Of a DNA stretch of 64,000 nt, positions 18,580 to 27,215 are shown in pieces. The translations under genes and the position numbers were made by a program. The notes under the pieces are model-generated. The model had not been told where the DNA came from. It searched no databases and saw only the letters and a program-made list of their open reading frames with translations. The DNA comes from Hymenobacter sp. YC55 (GTDB taxonomy: Bacteria > Bacteroidota > Bacteroidia > Cytophagales > Hymenobacteraceae). The first letter of the stretch is position 1, and each line of letters begins with the position of its first letter. The stretch covers positions 62,001 to 126,000 of the forward strand of contig NZ_JARNTX010000005.1 of NCBI RefSeq assembly GCF_029433095.1, in the 5' to 3' direction.

Positions 18580-19902
18580 TTAATTTTTCTTGCTAAATGT
18601 GCGCAGCAAGCGTCCCTCAGCCGAATTTATTTCAACTTGGTAAAGTCCCTCTGGAAGTTGGGCTACGTTCAATGTAGCTGTGCCATCCGATGATGACCCT
18701 TCCATGACCTGACTTCCTAAAAGATTGAGTACACGATAGTGCGCCATAGGAGGCAGAGCTAGCTGTAGATCTGTATGCACAGGGTTGGGGTAAATGCTTA
18801 TTTGCTTTTCGGAAAAGGCTGTTACTACCGGAGAAAACGAGGTGGTACCATCAGAGTCAATTAGCAATAGCCGGTAGTAGTTCAGGCCCTGTAGCGGTTG
18901 CATGTCTTGGCTTGCATAGTGACGAGGTAACATGCTTTGCCCTTGTGCTGGCACCGACGCAACCGTGGTGAAGTGACGGCCATCGGCAGAGCGTTGCACC
19001 TCAAAACGAGCAGCATTCTGCTCACTTGCTGTCGTCCAGTTGATGCGAACCGCTTGTTCTGAATGAAGCGCAGTAAACGCTTTGAGGTTTACAGGTAATG
19101 GGCCACTACTACCAATCCGAACATCATCGATAAAGACTGCCGTTTTCCCTTGAGCAGCCACTGTTATTCTAACCTGAATTCGAGTGATATTTGGTCCAAA
19201 CTCTAGTTTAACTGTGGAGTACCCTCGCGTGCTACTCAAGGTAGGTGGGGTGTTCCCTTGTGCCTGCGTAACATCAGTTGGCGATTCGACTGTCGTTAGA
19301 GAGGGAGTGGCCGTATTGATAGGGGCTGTCGTCGTAGCAATGCCAAGAGCATCAAAAGTAAAGATAGACCCATTTGAGATGCCATTTACCTGCAATGTCG
19401 GCGTGAAAGTTGACGACCCGTTGTAGGCGATGCTAACTAAAGCTCCGTTGTCGCTCGCAGCATTGGTGCTGTTATCGATGCCGCCGCCGCTATTGGTTTG
19501 GAAGGAAGCTAGGCGAAAGGTGAGGTAATTTCCTGTAAGAGCAGGAAATGAAACCTGGTTAAAGGTTAAAATGGCTGATTCCAGGCCCCCTCCTTGGTTG
19601 TTTACTACGCCATAGCCTGCTGTTCCTTGTGAAGCAACCGAGGCTGTGGTTGGGAAGGCATTTGTGTTGTTAGCGGAGGTTGCTTGTGCTAAGGTACCAG
19701 TGAATGTTCCCTTGTTAGCCGTGCCTGTAACCGTATAATTGAGTGTGCCGGCAAGGGTGCCGTTGCCATCAGGTTCAAATGTTTGCTGCAGATAAGATGA
19801 CTGCGCGCTTGCTGTTTTGGAGCTGACTCCTAATAAAGTTGCGGCCAAGAAGACAGTACGAAGCGAAACGGAAGGGTGAAAAAGAGGTAAAGTGAAAAAC
19901 AT
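18580..19902 (-). CDS. Secreted protein with type IX secretion (T9SS type A) sorting domain
   Basis: 440 residues from ATG 19902 with signal peptide to about residue 34 (KTASAQ). The N-terminal about 240 residues are a Ser/Thr/Asn-rich beta-type region with no family I recognise. A fibronectin-like segment follows (PLPVNLKAFTA, INWTTASEQNAARFEVQRSADG, about 273-320), a common module of Bacteroidota extracellular proteins. The last 70 residues are a T9SS type A sorting domain (ISIYPNPVHTDLQL through LPEGLYQVEI). It is therefore exported across the outer membrane and kept at the surface or released. It lies on the opposite strand inside locus 1, so a role in that locus is possible but not shown. 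A TAnnTTTG promoter box lies 40 bases upstream. Confidence 0.85.
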   Translation of the reverse strand: MFFTLPLFHPSVSLRTVFLAATLLGVSSKTASAQSSYLQQTFEPDGNGTLAGTLNYTVTGTANKGTFTGTLAQATSANNTNAFPTTASVASQGTAGYGVVNNQGGGLESAILTFNQVSFPALTGNYLTFRLASFQTNSGGGIDNSTNAASDNGALVSIAYNGSSTFTPTLQVNGISNGSIFTFDALGIATTTAPINTATPSLTTVESPTDVTQAQGNTPPTLSSTRGYSTVKLEFGPNITRIQVRITVAAQGKTAVFIDDVRIGSSGPLPVNLKAFTALHSEQAVRINWTTASEQNAARFEVQRSADGRHFTTVASVPAQGQSMLPRHYASQDMQPLQGLNYYRLLLIDSDGTTSFSPVVTAFSEKQISIYPNPVHTDLQLALPPMAHYRVLNLLGSQVMEGSSSDGTATLNVAQLPEGLYQVEINSAEGRLLRTFSKKN

Positions 19903-19942
19903 AAATTTGCAAAGGTGGTTGTAATATTTTTATAGGTCGCAT

Positions 19943-19950
19943 CAAATATA
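19943..19950 (-). promoter_or_regulatory. Minus-7 promoter box (TATATTTG)
   Basis: Read on the minus strand, this is an exact match to the Bacteroidota TAnnTTTG element, 40 bases before the ATG of the T9SS protein. No clear minus-33 TTTG is seen at the usual distance, so only the box itself is claimed. Confidence 0.45.
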
Positions 19951-20171
19951 GAGCTTTTGGTATTGGTAATATCTAGTTTTCACTTTCTATCATTAAATAA
20001 GGTTCTATCAGATTTAATGCGTCTATCAGGGTAAGTGTTTCGATGATGCACTACGATTATGTTCAGTGGTAATCTTGGACAGACGTGCATTCATACCTCG
20101 CTCTTATGACTCTGATGAGGTATAATGCATAGACATTGGTCTCGCAGCCAATTTGTTCGCGTTATTGCTAT

Positions 20172-22925
20172 ATGATCTTCCGTCATTGCTTTCAAGAAAC
20201 CCTGTCGCTTGCTACCTTCTTTCGGACAGGCATTCTTTGGGTTAGCTTGTTGTTCGGGACTTTTACGGCCCGTGCTCAAACGCTAGGCTCACCCGTTGAC
20301 CTACGGTGTGAATACTTAACTAATCCGCTGGGGCTGGATGCCTCCCAGCCCCGGCTGACCTGGCGACTCGATGACAGCCGCCGCGGCGCGGCCCAAGCAG
20401 CCTACCAACTTACCGTTGGGCCTGACTCATTGAGCGTAAGCCGAGGCAGCACCGCAGCGTGGACATCCGGTAAGGTGACTTCCGACCGCCAACTGGTAAC
20501 CTACGCGGGGCCAGCCCTGCGGCCGTTTACGCGCTACTATTGGCGGGTGCAGGTGTGGAATCGCAGCGGAGCGCCAGCCCTGGTAAGCCGCGTGGCTAGC
20601 TTTGAAACTGGCATGATGCGCCAGCAAAACTGGCAGGGCGCCTGGATCAGTGACTCGCAGGACGAGGCGCTCAAACCCGCGCCATACTTCCGCAAAACGT
20701 TCTATCTGCCGCACAGCGTAAAAGCGGCGCGGGCTTACATTGCCGTGGCTGGGCTCTACGAATTATACATCAACGGTGAAAAAGTGGGCAACCACCGCCT
20801 CGACCCGATGTACACCCGCTTCGACCGCCGGACGCTCTACGTAACCTACGACGTAACCAAGTATTTGCACCCCGGCAAAAACGCAGTGGCTGTGTTGCTC
20901 GGCAACGGCTGGTACAACCACCAGTCCACGGCAGTTTGGGACTTTCACCAGGCTCCGTGGCGCAACCGCCCCGCCTTCTGCCTGGACCTGCGCGTTACGC
21001 AAGCCAATGGTTCGGTGGCAACCATCACGTCGGGTAAGGACTGGAAAACGGCCCTTGGGCCGTTGGTATTCAACAGCCTCTACACGGCTGAGCATTACGA
21101 TGCCCGCCTGGAGCAGCTTGGCTGGAACATCGCCAATTTCGATGATGCCAGCTGGAAACCCGTCATCTACCGCAATGCGCCCTCCACCAATATTGTGGCC
21201 CAGGCAATGGTACCCATCCGCAACGTGGAAGCAATTCCAACGAAAACGCTCACCAAACTCAACGACACCACTTACGTGTTCGATCTGGGCCGCAATATTG
21301 CCGGGGTCAGCCATATTCGGGCGCAGGGTCCGGCTGGCACTGTGTTGCGGCTCAAGCACGCTGAACGGCGCTACCCCAACGGCCACGTAGACCAGTCGAA
21401 TATTGACGTGCACTACCGGCCCACCGATAAGAGCGACCCGTTCCAGACCGATATTTTCACGCTGAGCGGCAAGGCTGAAGATGCCTTCATGCCGCGTTTC
21501 AACTACAAGGGTTTTCAATATGTGGAGGTAACCAGCAGCCGGCCCATCACCCTAACCGCAAGCAGCCTAACCGGCTACTTCATGCATAGCGACGTGGCCC
21601 CAACCGGGCAGGTAAATACTTCCAACCCGACCATCAACAAGATTTGGTGGGCCACCAACAACTCGTACTTATCCAACCTGTTCGGCTACCCCACCGATTG
21701 TCCGCAGCGCGAAAAGAACGGCTGGACCGGCGACGCGCACATCGCCAGCGAAACTGGCCTTTACAATTTTGATGGCATCACGGTGTACGAAAAGTGGCTG
21801 GCCGACCACCGCGACGAGCAGCAGCCCAATGGTGTGCTGCCCTCCATTGTGCCAACCGGCGGCTGGGGCTACGAGTGGGGCAACGGCCCGGACTGGACCA
21901 GCACCATCACCATTATTCCCTGGAACATCTACCTGTTTTACGGCGACCCTAAATTGCTGTCGGCCTGCTACGGTAACATCAAGCGGTATGTCGACCACAT
22001 CAACGAGCAAAATCCCACGGGGCTTACGGAGTGGGGCTTAGGCGACTGGGTGCCCGTAAAATCGAAATCGCCGGTGGAGCTGACCTCTTCTACGTACTAT
22101 TTCGTGGACGCATCCATTCTGGCCCAAGCGGCTAAAGTGCTCGGTAAGCGGGCTGATTACACGTATTATTCAGCTCTGGCTGAAAAAGTTAAAGCTGCAA
22201 TCAACGCTAAATACTTGAACCGGGAAACCGCCGTGTACGGTAGCGGCTTGCAGACCGAACTAAGTGTGCCGTTGCGCTGGGGTGTAGTGCCCCCAGAGCT
22301 GAAAAGCCGGGTGGCAGCCAACTTAGCTAGTCGGGTGAAGGCGGATAATATGCACCTAGACGTAGGTCTGCTCGGCACAAAAGCCATTCTGGATGCTCTC
22401 AGCGAAAATGGCTACGCCGACGTTGCCTATGAGTTGGCCGCGCAAGAAACCTTTCCTTCCTGGGGGTGGTGGATTGCCAACGGCGCAACCACCCTCTACG
22501 AAAACTGGCCCATCGACGCCAAAAGCGACATTTCCCAGAACCACATCATGTTCGGCGAAATTGGGGCCTGGTTCTACAAGGGGCTGGGCGGCATCAAGCC
22601 CGACCCACAACGGCCGGGCTTTAAAAACATCTTGCTGACCCCGCACTTCGTAGCCGGGCTAGACCAGTTCGAGGCGACTCACAACAGCCCTTACGGCGAA
22701 ATCAAATCGGCTTGGAAAAAAGTAGGTAAGGGCGTTTCGTATACCGTTACGGTCCCACCCAACACGACGGCTACCTTGTCTTTGCCCGTGGCAGCCGGGC
22801 AAAAGGTATATGAAGGCGGCAAACTGCTCGGGGTGGCTTCACCCCATATGCGTCTGGTAAAGTCTAGGGGTGAGACCGCCGATTATCAGCTAGTAGCCGG
22901 CACGTACCAGTTGGAAATCCGGTAA
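20172..22925 (+). CDS. GH78 alpha-L-rhamnosidase, secreted
   Basis: 917 residues from ATG 20172 (the frame opens at a TTG 12 codons earlier). Signal peptide ends near TARAQ. Layout is that of family GH78: N-terminal fibronectin-like domain (VDLRCEYLTNPLGLD), a carbohydrate-binding beta-domain with AYIAVAGLYELYINGEKVG and HPGKNAVAVLLGNGWY, then the (alpha/alpha)6 barrel with the signature DCPQREKNGWTGD (about 509-521) carrying acidic catalytic residues. Next are GWGYEWGNGPDW and NHIMFGEIGAWFYKGL, and a C-terminal beta-domain. It releases terminal alpha-L-rhamnose. Rhamnose caps glucuronic acid in arabinogalactan proteins, which fits locus 1. The stop lies 19 bases from the end of the convergent recombinase gene. 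Confidence 0.95.
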   Translation: MIFRHCFQETLSLATFFRTGILWVSLLFGTFTARAQTLGSPVDLRCEYLTNPLGLDASQPRLTWRLDDSRRGAAQAAYQLTVGPDSLSVSRGSTAAWTSGKVTSDRQLVTYAGPALRPFTRYYWRVQVWNRSGAPALVSRVASFETGMMRQQNWQGAWISDSQDEALKPAPYFRKTFYLPHSVKAARAYIAVAGLYELYINGEKVGNHRLDPMYTRFDRRTLYVTYDVTKYLHPGKNAVAVLLGNGWYNHQSTAVWDFHQAPWRNRPAFCLDLRVTQANGSVATITSGKDWKTALGPLVFNSLYTAEHYDARLEQLGWNIANFDDASWKPVIYRNAPSTNIVAQAMVPIRNVEAIPTKTLTKLNDTTYVFDLGRNIAGVSHIRAQGPAGTVLRLKHAERRYPNGHVDQSNIDVHYRPTDKSDPFQTDIFTLSGKAEDAFMPRFNYKGFQYVEVTSSRPITLTASSLTGYFMHSDVAPTGQVNTSNPTINKIWWATNNSYLSNLFGYPTDCPQREKNGWTGDAHIASETGLYNFDGITVYEKWLADHRDEQQPNGVLPSIVPTGGWGYEWGNGPDWTSTITIIPWNIYLFYGDPKLLSACYGNIKRYVDHINEQNPTGLTEWGLGDWVPVKSKSPVELTSSTYYFVDASILAQAAKVLGKRADYTYYSALAEKVKAAINAKYLNRETAVYGSGLQTELSVPLRWGVVPPELKSRVAANLASRVKADNMHLDVGLLGTKAILDALSENGYADVAYELAAQETFPSWGWWIANGATTLYENWPIDAKSDISQNHIMFGEIGAWFYKGLGGIKPDPQRPGFKNILLTPHFVAGLDQFEATHNSPYGEIKSAWKKVGKGVSYTVTVPPNTTATLSLPVAAGQKVYEGGKLLGVASPHMRLVKSRGETADYQLVAGTYQLEIR

Positions 22926-22944
22926 GCTGCCTTGGGGTGTTTCT

Positions 22945-23940
22945 TTATAAGCCTAGCTTTTGCGAAGCATTATGCTGCCGAATATTGTCGAGGCGCGTGT
23001 AGCGACGGATCATATCCGTGGTTTTGTGCTTCGTCTGGTTCATTACTTCACTATCGTCGGCGCCGTTGAGTTTGGCAATGGTGACGAAGGAAGCGCGCAG
23101 TGAGTGGGCCGTGTACTGGGCTCCGAGCCGCAGCTGCACAATCTCGTTTAAGCTAAACGTGCTTAGCCGGCGGCGGCTCAGGCGCTGCCCTTTATGAAAC
23201 GACACAAACAAAGGGCCATCCGTGCGGCCGTGTTGTTCTAAGTGTGTTAGCCACTCCTTTACGGCGCGTACTGGGCAGCTGCGCCGGTCGGGACTAAAGA
23301 AAATGGCCTTCTCCTCGGCTTCACCTTTCTGGTTGGTTTTACTATGTGGCAAATCCACTACTAGTCCGTCTTCGTCGAAACGGAGGTGCTCGATATCAAT
23401 GCTAGCTAGCTCGTCGCGGCGGAAGGCACCGGCCAGACCAAGTAACAGCAAGGCCCGGTCGCGCAATCCGTCGGGCCTCGTGGAATCGATGCCAAATAGC
23501 ACGCGCTTGAAATAAGCCAGCGTAAAGGCGGGCGCCTGCTTTTGCCGCAATCTTTTCTCACGGCTGATGCCTTCCATCAGTTCCTTGAACTGACGGTCGT
23601 CGGTGGGCGTGGGCAAGCGGGCCAGTTGGTGTGCTTTGCTAATCGAAGCGCAGTGGCGTTGAATGGTGGCTACCTTTTTATTGGAATCAGCTAGCGAGGT
23701 TACAAAGGCCGCCACCGTCGGCACGTCGGCAGGCAGCGACTCGCGGCCGTGCTCCAAGCACCAAGTCGTGAAACGCTGCCAGTCGCCCGCGTATGCCCGT
23801 TGCGTGTTCAGTGCTCCTTGTTGTCCTGTGGTGACATACCGCGCCGCCGATTCGGCGTAGTCATCGATGCTGCGCGCTGCACCAAGTTGCTGTATTGGAA
23901 TTATGGGCAGGTTTTGGTCTTCGGACTGTGCTTGATCCAT
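22945..23940 (-). CDS. Tyrosine-type site-specific recombinase/integrase
   Basis: 331 residues from ATG 23940. The N-terminal SAM-like DNA-binding domain (NTQRAYAGDWQRFTTWCLEHG, about 44-64) is followed by the catalytic domain. The active-site set is intact: Arg in GAFRRDELASI, the Lys region in HSKTNQKGEAEEKAI, His-x-x-Arg in TAHSLRASFVT, His in TKHKTTDMI, and the Tyr nucleophile in RRYTRLD. It should cut and rejoin DNA through a 3'-phosphotyrosine. Nothing of a phage, transposon or conjugative element is seen next to it. It is convergent with GH78 (19-base gap) and preceded by a 660-base AT-rich gap containing a stem-loop. It could be a domesticated recombinase or a trace of how the region was acquired. 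Confidence 0.93.
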   Translation of the reverse strand: MDQAQSEDQNLPIIPIQQLGAARSIDDYAESAARYVTTGQQGALNTQRAYAGDWQRFTTWCLEHGRESLPADVPTVAAFVTSLADSNKKVATIQRHCASISKAHQLARLPTPTDDRQFKELMEGISREKRLRQKQAPAFTLAYFKRVLFGIDSTRPDGLRDRALLLLGLAGAFRRDELASIDIEHLRFDEDGLVVDLPHSKTNQKGEAEEKAIFFSPDRRSCPVRAVKEWLTHLEQHGRTDGPLFVSFHKGQRLSRRRLSTFSLNEIVQLRLGAQYTAHSLRASFVTIAKLNGADDSEVMNQTKHKTTDMIRRYTRLDNIRQHNASQKLGL

Positions 23941-24601
23941 GAGAAAAGCAATGAGTTTCGTCGCTTTATATGCTAAATTCCGTTTAACTATCTTATAATC
24001 AACAAATAACGTTAAGTATGCCGTTATACTGCCTGCAATATAAAGTAATTACCCTCGATAAGTAAACATTATCAAGGGTAATTCGAAATTATAGCGTGAG
24101 TATACAGTAGCAAATGCATAATGCTGCATCCTCGGAAGAGCTTGAGTTGTGTGAATGCGACAGTGGCTTGCATGCAATTGAAATAATGAAAAGCTACTCA
24201 TAATATCTTTTCCATGTAGTAGATTAAGGCAACGAGCTATAGCAGTTGCTGTAGGCATATGTTTTAGTATAAAAAAGGTTTATAAATCTAGGCAGGTTCT
24301 ATTAGCTCCAACTTTATACAAGGACTAGAAATGCTTTTGACTGTACAGTGACGGTTTCAGCAGCATTTAACTTATTTTTTATATAGAGAAAAATAGATTG
24401 ATTTGAGATGGTGCATGAAATGGCAAATCCGTATTGTTGCACCCGTGTAACTAGCATGGGCATAGAGTAATTCGCTAATCCTGTAAAGAGCGATTATTGA
24501 ATAGCTATTCACCATGACATTTACATCTAGTGCTTGGCGGGTCATGGGATGATTCGCGAAAGTAGGTTCGGAAACTGCGACCCACTTTTCTGATAACCAT
24601 T
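23941..24601. other. 661-base AT-rich gap upstream of recombinase and ECF sigma genes
   Basis: No convincing gene. It separates the divergent recombinase and sigma-factor genes and must hold their promoters. The only clear structure is the stem-loop at 24047-24083. A 69-residue minus-strand frame here has no family features. Confidence 0.5.
24047..24083. repeat. 14-bp inverted repeat upstream of the recombinase
   Basis: Arms 24047-24060 and 24070-24083 pair over 14 bases with one G-T, loop 9. It lies 107-143 bases before the recombinase start. There is no T-run, so a recombinase- or regulator-binding site is as plausible as a terminator. Confidence 0.45.
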
Positions 24602-25192
24602 ATGCTTACCGCTATTGACGCTGCTGCTACCCTCGAACTTCGCTTGGCGGAGTTGCAGCGCAATAACCCGGAGGCATTTATGGAAGCGTTATTTAAGGCG
24701 TTTTACCGGTCGTTGGGTAACGTTGTATTTCAGGTGGTGCAAGACCGTGACGTAGCCGAGGATCTCGTGCAGGATGTACTGCTGAACGTGTGGAAAAACC
24801 GGGACACGCTTCAGATTACTACTACCTACAAAGCGTACCTGCACCGAGCTGCTATGAACGCTGCCCTGCGCTATGCCGAGCGACAAAAGCGCCAAGTCAG
24901 CCTCGAGCAAGCTGGCAGCCCAGACTTCGGAACCAACAGCACTGCCGAACATATGGACGGGCAAGAGGCCGAGCAAGCCGTAGCCGCAGCCCTGGCCGCG
25001 TTGCCGCCCCAATGCAGGGCCGTGTTTCTTTTGAGCCGGCAAGAAGGCTTGAGCTACCAGCAAATAGCCGACACGTTGGAAGTAGCTCCCAAAACCGTGG
25101 AAAACCAAATGGGCAAGGCCCTGCGGCTGCTTCGCCAGCATTTGAAAGGCTTTTTCTCGGGTGCACTTCTGCTGTTGCTCGGTCTGCTATAA
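24602..25192 (+). CDS. ECF RNA polymerase sigma factor (Bacteroides expansion type)
   Basis: 196 residues from ATG 24602. Region 2 is seen as VFQVVQDRDVAEDLVQDVLLNVWKNRD (about 40-66), and region 4 as LPPQCRAVFLLSRQEGLSYQQIADTLEVAPKTVENQMGKALRLLRQHL (about 136-182). The protein ends in a hydrophobic tail, FFSGALLLLLGLL, as in many Bacteroidota sigma factors paired with FecR. It directs RNA polymerase to a small regulon when its anti-sigma factor is relieved by a surface signal. The genes after it on the same strand are a GIN lipoprotein, FecR, an STN protein and a TonB receptor, so it is the switch of this cell-surface signalling set. Confidence 0.94.
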   Translation: MLTAIDAAATLELRLAELQRNNPEAFMEALFKAFYRSLGNVVFQVVQDRDVAEDLVQDVLLNVWKNRDTLQITTTYKAYLHRAAMNAALRYAERQKRQVSLEQAGSPDFGTNSTAEHMDGQEAEQAVAAALAALPPQCRAVFLLSRQEGLSYQQIADTLEVAPKTVENQMGKALRLLRQHLKGFFSGALLLLLGLL

Positions 25193-25205
25193 ATTTTTTT
25201 GAGGG

Positions 25206-25224
25206 GCGCGTAGGGGTAAGCGGC
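25206..25224 (+). promoter_or_regulatory. Repeated 19-bp motif, copy 1 (candidate ECF promoter)
   Basis: The motif GCGCGTAGGGGTAAGCGGC lies 14 bases after the sigma gene stop and 48 before the GIN gene, directly after a T-run. The same motif with two changes occurs at 29086-29104 before the TonB receptor. A shared site inside one ECF regulon suggests the cognate promoter or an operator; this is inference. Confidence 0.5.
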
Positions 25225-25271
25225 GGGTTGTGGCTCTTAAAGACAAACTCTAACCTTATCTTCTTCCAGTC

Positions 25272-26003
25272 ATGAAAACTAACTGGCTTCTACTCTCCTT
25301 TTTGTCGGTGCTTGCACTTTCTTCCTGCAACGACGAACACAACTTAATTGGGCCCCGAGTGCGCGGCACCGGCCCCACCGAGTCGGAAATCCGAACGGTA
25401 GACAATTTCAACCGCGTGGACCTCAAGATGGACGCCGAGGTGATCCTGACGCAGGGTAGCCCGCAGCAAGTACGCGTGGAAGCGCAGCGCAATGTGCTCG
25501 ATGTGCTGGAAACCGAACTGAATGGGGATGAGCTACAACTCGAATTTAGCCGGGTGAATGTGCGCGACCATGACCCCATCAAGATCTATATCACGGTGCC
25601 CAACCTTACGGAAGTGCAGCTTTCGGGCTCCGGTAAAATTCGCAGCAGTGCGCCTTGGTCAGCGAGCAGCTGTGAAGTGAAAGTATCGGGTTCGGGCAGC
25701 GTAGCAATGGACTTCACGCAAGCTACCAGTTTGCGCACCAACGTTTCGGGCTCGGGCGAAGCGCAGGTGAAAGGGGTTTCGCAAAGCCACAATATCAACA
25801 TTAGCGGCTCGGGACAAGTGAAAGCCACCGACCTAACCACACAGGACACGTACGTGGCCATTACGGGTTCGGGGCGTAGCTACGTGCGGGCCGAACGGAC
25901 TTTGAGCGCGGAAATCAGCGGCAGCGGAACAGTGTACTACAAAGGCAGCCCGACCATCAACACCCGCATTACGGGCTCGGGGCGGGTGCTGGCCGACAAG
26001 TGA
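25272..26003 (+). CDS. GIN-domain (DUF2807) lipoprotein
   Basis: 243 residues from ATG 25272. The lipoprotein signal ends in LSSC (Cys19). The body is a head GIN domain (DUF2807, putative auto-transporter adhesin): VDNFNRVDLKMDAEVILTQGSPQQVRVEA, then a beta-helix with seven turns each marked by SGSG or TGSG (SGSGKI, SGSGSVAM, SGSGEAQVKG, SGSGQVKATD, TGSGRSYVRA, SGSGTVYYKG, TGSGRVLADK). These proteins are surface or periplasmic beta-helices of unknown biochemical role. It lies between the sigma factor and FecR genes, an unusual position since these two are normally adjacent. Possibly it takes part in sensing; no reaction can be assigned. Confidence 0.88.
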   Translation: MKTNWLLLSFLSVLALSSCNDEHNLIGPRVRGTGPTESEIRTVDNFNRVDLKMDAEVILTQGSPQQVRVEAQRNVLDVLETELNGDELQLEFSRVNVRDHDPIKIYITVPNLTEVQLSGSGKIRSSAPWSASSCEVKVSGSGSVAMDFTQATSLRTNVSGSGEAQVKGVSQSHNINISGSGQVKATDLTTQDTYVAITGSGRSYVRAERTLSAEISGSGTVYYKGSPTINTRITGSGRVLADK

Positions 26004-26109
26004 AAATTTGCTTTGCTGCGAGTGAACTGCTAAACTGCCGGCTGTGCCGTTTTCCAGCGGTTGACCCCCAAAGTGCCGTATCCGCAGAGTTCAGCTGTTG
26101 ACTTGATTC

Positions 26110-27174
26110 ATGCCTGACTTGTATTCCGACGCAGAGCAAGCTCCTTGGGAGTTGCTGGCCAAGCACTTGGCAGGCGAAGCTACGGCGTCGGAGCAACAAG
26201 AACTGCATGCCTGGGTTACGGCGGCGCCCGCCCACTTGCCGCTCCTGACCGATGCCACGCGCGCTTGGGAACGGGGTGGTACGGTTGCCGAAGTTTTCAC
26301 GGAAGCCGATGTAGAGCCAGCTTGGCAGCGGTTTCGAATTGCCGCCGATTTGGCGCCGCAACTGGTACCATCTCCAGCTCCAGCCGCGCCTGTAGGGCGC
26401 ACGGTGCCGCTGTGGCCCGCTGCGCAGCCCTTGTTCCGGTTGGCCGCGGCAGTGTTGCTGCTCGTGGGTGTGTGGGCCTTGCTCCGCCCTCTGCTTACCC
26501 GTACGCCGGAGATGATAACTGTGGCAGCTGGTGCGCAGCGCCGGCAAGTGGCCCTGCCCGATGGCAGCCAGGTGTGGGTGAACCGCAACTCCACTTTGCG
26601 GTATGCGGCCGAGTTCAGCGAGTCAGCCCGGGAAGTACAGCTACAAGGCGAGGCGTTTTTTGAAGTGAAAAAAGCGCACGGGCAGCCTTTCACTGTGCTT
26701 ACTCCCGACACCCGCACTCGGGTACTAGGCACGTCGTTTAACGTGCGGGCCTACAACACGGAGGATTCGGTGGAAGTATCGGTAGTGACTGGCCGTGTAG
26801 CTTTCAGCCCGCTGCAACGGTTGAGTGCCGCTGCCGATTCGGTGCTGCTTACACCGGGCTTGCGTGGGGTGATTCGGCGGGCTATACCGGCAGCGGCCGT
26901 GCAAAAGCCTATCGTAGACCCAAACTTCCGGGCTTGGCAGCGCGACGAGCTAGTGTTCGATAACCAAACCTTAAGCCAGGTAACGCAAACCCTAAGCCGC
27001 TACTACAACGTGCCCGTGACGCTGGCGGACTCGAGCTTAAATCAGTGTCGCTTCACGGGTACCTTTGTGCGCACCGAGCTAGGCCAGGCTTTGCGCGTGG
27101 TAAGCTTATCGACCAACCTTTCCGTGAACAAATCTGGTACGGGCTACACATTCAGTGGAACGGGCTGCCACTAG
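26110..27174 (+). CDS. FecR-family anti-sigma factor
   Basis: 354 residues from ATG 26110. N-terminal cytosolic part (PWELLAKHLAGEATASEQQELHAWV, about 14-38) is the typical sigma-binding domain. One membrane segment follows (LFRLAAAVLLLVGVWALL, about 109-126), then the periplasmic FecR domain (VAAGAQRRQVALPDGSQVWVNRNSTLRY, EVQLQGEAFFEVKK, VLGTSFNVRAY; about 137-235) and a C-terminal DUF4974 domain (LVFDNQTLSQVTQTLSRYYNVPVTL). It holds the ECF sigma factor inactive until a signal arrives through the outer-membrane receptor. It is third in the operon, after the sigma factor and the GIN lipoprotein. The assignment is firm; the ligand is unknown. Confidence 0.94.
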   Translation: MPDLYSDAEQAPWELLAKHLAGEATASEQQELHAWVTAAPAHLPLLTDATRAWERGGTVAEVFTEADVEPAWQRFRIAADLAPQLVPSPAPAAPVGRTVPLWPAAQPLFRLAAAVLLLVGVWALLRPLLTRTPEMITVAAGAQRRQVALPDGSQVWVNRNSTLRYAAEFSESAREVQLQGEAFFEVKKAHGQPFTVLTPDTRTRVLGTSFNVRAYNTEDSVEVSVVTGRVAFSPLQRLSAAADSVLLTPGLRGVIRRAIPAAAVQKPIVDPNFRAWQRDELVFDNQTLSQVTQTLSRYYNVPVTLADSSLNQCRFTGTFVRTELGQALRVVSLSTNLSVNKSGTGYTFSGTGCH

Positions 27175-27215
27175 CGCCTAACCGCTTTCTTCTACCGCTT
27201 ACTACCCTATTTGCT

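Noticed and set aside
20763..21518. A 251-codon minus-strand open frame
   Set aside because: It is antisense to the GH78 catalytic region and shows no domain.
22945..23940. Recombinase as part of a prophage or integron
   Set aside because: No phage, transposase, relaxase or gene-cassette features are found beside it; only an orphan recombinase can be claimed.
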